A stretch of DNA of 64,000 bases from Rhizophagus clarus (Eukaryota > Glomeromycota > Glomeromycetes > Glomerales > Glomeraceae), in assembly GCA_015698045.1 (NCBI GenBank), contig BLAL01000187.1:1-64000 (forward strand). Reading direction: 5' to 3'. The translations under genes and the position numbers were made by a program. Shown in pieces: positions 60,864 to 64,000 of this stretch; positions within the stretch are counted from its first letter, which is position 1; each line of letters begins with the position of its first letter. The notes beneath the pieces are model-generated. The model saw nothing but the letters and a program-made list of their open reading frames with translations. It made no database searches and was not told the origin of the DNA.

Positions 60864-63350
60864 CTAAAAAAATGCAGTTTTTGGTTGTCTCCCTAATGGC
60901 TCAACACCTTCCATATCCATTGTCTCCTCTTTTTTCCTTGGATTAACTCCGGTGACTGCGCCACCGTTTCTTTTAAATCCAAGTATATCTTCCTCTATTC
61001 TCATTAATTCAGCAACAAATCCAATATTTGGACTAATACTATTTCTACGTTCCATAACATAATCATATGCGTGTTTTAATGTCCAATGTCGCGCTTTAAT
61101 TAAATATGCTAAAACTGCTGTTACTGATCGTGATTTTCCTGCTCTACAATGAACATATATTGGTGTTTGATCTTCTTGAGCGCGTTCTATTAATAAATAT
61201 AATAATTCTTTAATAAGTAAAATTATATTATTTTATAAAACCTTTTCCTAAAAATATACATTAAAAATGAAATTTACCAATAAAGTTGACGGCAATTTTT
61301 AAACCTTTTTCAACATCTTCTTCAACTGAATCTTTAATGTTTAACTTTAAGTAACGATCGAATTTTTCTTTTAATTTTAAAGAATCTTCACATTCAAATG
61401 CCATATTTAAAATCCTCTTTACACCTTTATCTTCAAGTTCTTTAACTTCATCCTCTTTTGTAATTTCAGGTCCAAGAAATAGAAATCCAGGGATTATGGT
61501 TGAAACTTCAAATGCGATCTCAGGATGTGTTACTGGAGGTGGTGTATCAAGTGAAGAGTCATCAGAAAAGTCATGTACCCCATATGATGCTGTTGGATAA
61601 AATGATAATGTTTCACCTATAAAATGAAATTATTATTTATTAATAAAACAAAATTTATTATATGATATATGGTTATTCGTAAACAAAAAGCGTAGAAAAA
61701 TTTTTACTTACCAAGTTTACCATTACAAGGTTGTGTTAATAAATGTTGTAATCCATTTGAAGGACGACGACCACGTGGAACTTCAGCCTGCTTTGTTCCA
61801 CAAGTTTCTAATAATGGTGATGGAGTTGGTGGTTGTAATTGTAATTGTGGTGGAGAATGTTTTTGTGGTGGTTGTGGTTGTTGTAATTGATGTTGTTGTG
61901 TATTTATTTCTAAACTAGGTTGTTTTACACTTTTTTTACGTCTAAGAGAACTTCTCTCAGTATTTACAGAAAATAATGAATCCCTACGAACCAAATTCGT
62001 CCCTTGTTGATCTTGATTTTCACATTCCATTAAATTACCATCATCACTTTTTTCTTTATCAGATATTGATCCTATATCAGGTTCACTAATAATAAATTCA
62101 CCTCTTTGATCCCATGATCTAAATGCTTCAAAACCTCCTTTAAGCCAATAAACTCTTCCTCTTGGTAATTCATTTATTTCATCAATACTTTCACTTGAAG
62201 AATTTGTATGATAACTTGACATTGCTCTTTCTAAAACGTTTAATAAGGTCCAACTTGGACTAACTTTATCAGATTCATCCATCAATTCATCAAATATTAT
62301 TATATCATGATAATATTTTCCACCATCTTCATTTATTACTTCTAAATATTTATCTTTACCTTCAGGTGTAGTTATAAAAGAATCCAAAGAAAAATTACTC
62401 ATATTACCACGACGATATCTTTTAATTAAAAGAGTGGGTAAATTTACATTAAAAGAATCACGTATATGATCGGATTGATATAAAGATAAATTACGAACAT
62501 CTATTAAAATAGGTTTTGGTAATCTAAAAGGTTTGATTATATTACCATTATTTTCATCATAATAATAAGAATTTTCTTCTTCAAATTTAGCACTATTAGA
62601 AGAAGATTCTCTTAACCTTTCAGCAAGTTCAGAAGGTAATATAGGTAAAGCTTTTCTACATGAATTACCAGAAGATTTAAACTTTCCAAGTTTTGAACCA
62701 TTATTACCAAAACGAAAAGAATTTTTTGAATTATTTGTAGGGGATTGAGCAGCAACAGCAGCAGCAGCAGCAGCAACAGCTACTGGATTAGAAGTAGTAT
62801 TATTAGTAGGACTTTCAGAACGTTTACGAATTGAACCACTACTGCCTTTTCTATATAATAATTTTGGAGATTTTGGAGGTTTTGGAGATTGAGGGGAAGA
62901 AGAAAGGGAAAGTTTAGGAGAAGAAGAAGATTTTTGACGAAGAAAATTATTATTATTATTTGAATGAGATTTTTGAAATTTTAATAAAGTCATTGGAGAA
63001 GATTTACGACCAGTAATTGTGGTACGTTGAAAAGCAGCAGTTAAAGCAGATATAGGTTTAAGAACAAATCTTTTTGTTGGACTTTGAGGGGGTTTTTGAG
63101 AATTTTGTTGTTCTAATAAATATGAATCAGATTTTGAAGGACTAACGGGCGAACGAGAAATTATTATAGAAGGAGTAGGAATTATAACAGGAGCGGGTAA
63201 TTTTGATAAACGTCTTTTACGATAACCTGTGATTCTAAAAGTGCTATCTAAAAAACCACTTCCTTTTTCCATTGTATTTAAGGGAGCTTCACTTTCAAAA
63301 GTTTGACGTGTTAAACCTATTGTTGACTGTTTCGTAGAAGTTGAATTCAT
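60864..63350 (-). CDS. MAP-kinase-phosphatase-like protein (rhodanese plus DSP)
   Basis: Three exons (minus): 63350-61712, 61616-61278 and 61186-60864, 766 residues. The N-terminal 270 residues are Ser/Pro-rich with polyAsn and polyAla runs. A rhodanese-like domain lies at about 275-420 (PKPILIDVRNLSLYQSDHIR, YHDIIIFDEL, RVYWLKGGFEAFRSW), without a catalytic Cys, as in MAPK phosphatases. A Gln/Pro-rich linker follows. The dual-specificity phosphatase domain is at about 585-715: IIPGFLFLGPE, GVKRILNMAFEC, the active site VHCRAGKSRS (Cys673, Arg679), then AYDYVMERRNSISPNIGF. It should remove phosphate from Tyr and Thr of a MAP kinase, like yeast Msg5. The KRRLSKLP-type basic stretch near residue 45 could be a docking site. 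The invariant Asp is probably within NIKDSVEEDV. Confidence 0.92.
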
Positions 63351-64000
63351 AATAATTATTATGGATATTATTATTATATAATATATTACGTATTATTGTA
63401 TTAAAAAAAATCGAGTTTTTTATTATTGTTTTTTTTTAAGAAAAGAAAAAAAAAAAAAAAAAAAAAATCTAAAGGTTTCAAAAAAAGTTTTAATTTATAT
63501 ATAGATTTATACGTGTTTGATGTGTGAAAAAAAAAAAAAATGACTACTATAACTGTATATATATAAAAAATTTTTTTTTTTTATATATATATATACATAC
63601 ACACACACACATATATATATACTGTATTATTTATTATATATATAATACACATATTATGTATTAGTATATATAATAAAAATATAATGTAATATATAAATAT
63701 TTGGAATTAAAATGAATTATTATTATTTTAAAAAAAAAAAAAAAAAAAAAAGAGGGTTTTTTTTTTTGCCAAGTAAACTAAGTAAACTTTGGGGGTACGT
63801 TTGAAAAAATTTTTAATACTTTTTCCGAATAGTTCAGTTTATCATGTCAAAATTAGGTAAAATTTCCATATAAAAATTCGAAAAAACAAAAATAGTAATA
63901 CACTAATATCAATTTAGTATACATAAACATTTTAAAAATATAATTTTACTTATTATTTATAACTCATTTGACGTAAATAGTACGAAAAAAAACTATATAT
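63351..64000. other. Promoter side of phosphatase gene, simple repeats
   Basis: AT-rich with A-runs, a (TA)n and (CA)n stretch at about 63580-63620, and a 22-nt A-run near 63730 followed by a T-run. No gene seen up to the window end. Confidence 0.5.

Noticed and set aside
61733-61918. Val-rich plus-strand frame
   Set aside because: Antisense shadow of the Gln/Pro-rich linker of the phosphatase gene.
1-64000. tRNA, rRNA or CRISPR features
   Set aside because: I looked for A/B-box pairs, cloverleaf pairs and regular spaced repeats with unique spacers. None could be supported. CRISPR arrays are not expected in a fungal nucleus.

Overview
The window looks like nuclear DNA of an arbuscular mycorrhizal (Glomeromycotina, Rhizophagus-like) fungus. 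It is very AT-rich with long A/T homopolymers. Genes are intron-rich with short GT-AG introns and AT-rich spacers, and several classes of DNA transposon are present. A copper-fist transcription factor and fungal-type TFC4, TRM6, ELO, Igo1 and Msg5-like genes place it in the fungi. The exact species is an inference. All spliced models below were built by eye by joining exons at consensus splice sites in a consistent reading phase.

The left part (1 to about 27 kb) is repeat-dominated. It holds a 168-bp TA-flanked MITE, a decayed Tnp2-type (CACTA/EnSpm-like) transposase with a minisatellite beside it, and four small or medium genes of unknown function on the plus strand (6418-7328, 7759-8252, 10161-10675, 11595-13737). 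From about 14.8 to 20.3 kb there is a block made of a nearly C-free purine-rich tract, an inverted-repeat element with a second inverted-repeat element inside it, a decayed Tc1 element, a 190-bp satellite and a pyrimidine-rich tract. A hAT element with a perfect 8-bp target duplication follows (20329-23222). Its spliced 677-codon transposase gene is open except for one stop.

The right part (27-64 kb) is gene-rich. In order it carries: a CUF1/MAC1-like copper-fist regulator (+); TRM6/GCD10 of the tRNA m1A58 methyltransferase (-); a 1000-residue DUF1765-like protein (-); TFC4, the TPR subunit of TFIIIC (-); an ELO fatty-acid elongase (+); an endosulfine/Igo1 protein (-); a large protein with a NARG2/ICE2-like C-terminal domain (-); a four-helix voltage-sensor-like domain fused to a von Willebrand A domain (-); and a rhodanese plus dual-specificity phosphatase of the MAP-kinase-phosphatase type (-).

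No operon logic applies. TRM6 (tRNA modification), TFC4 (Pol III initiation) and the ICE2-like gene (snRNA-type transcription in animals) are all small-RNA expression functions within 20 kb, which may be chance. The most unusual item is the voltage-sensor/VWA fusion at 52596-54050, which has a complete MIDAS metal site directly after an Hv1-like S4 segment.
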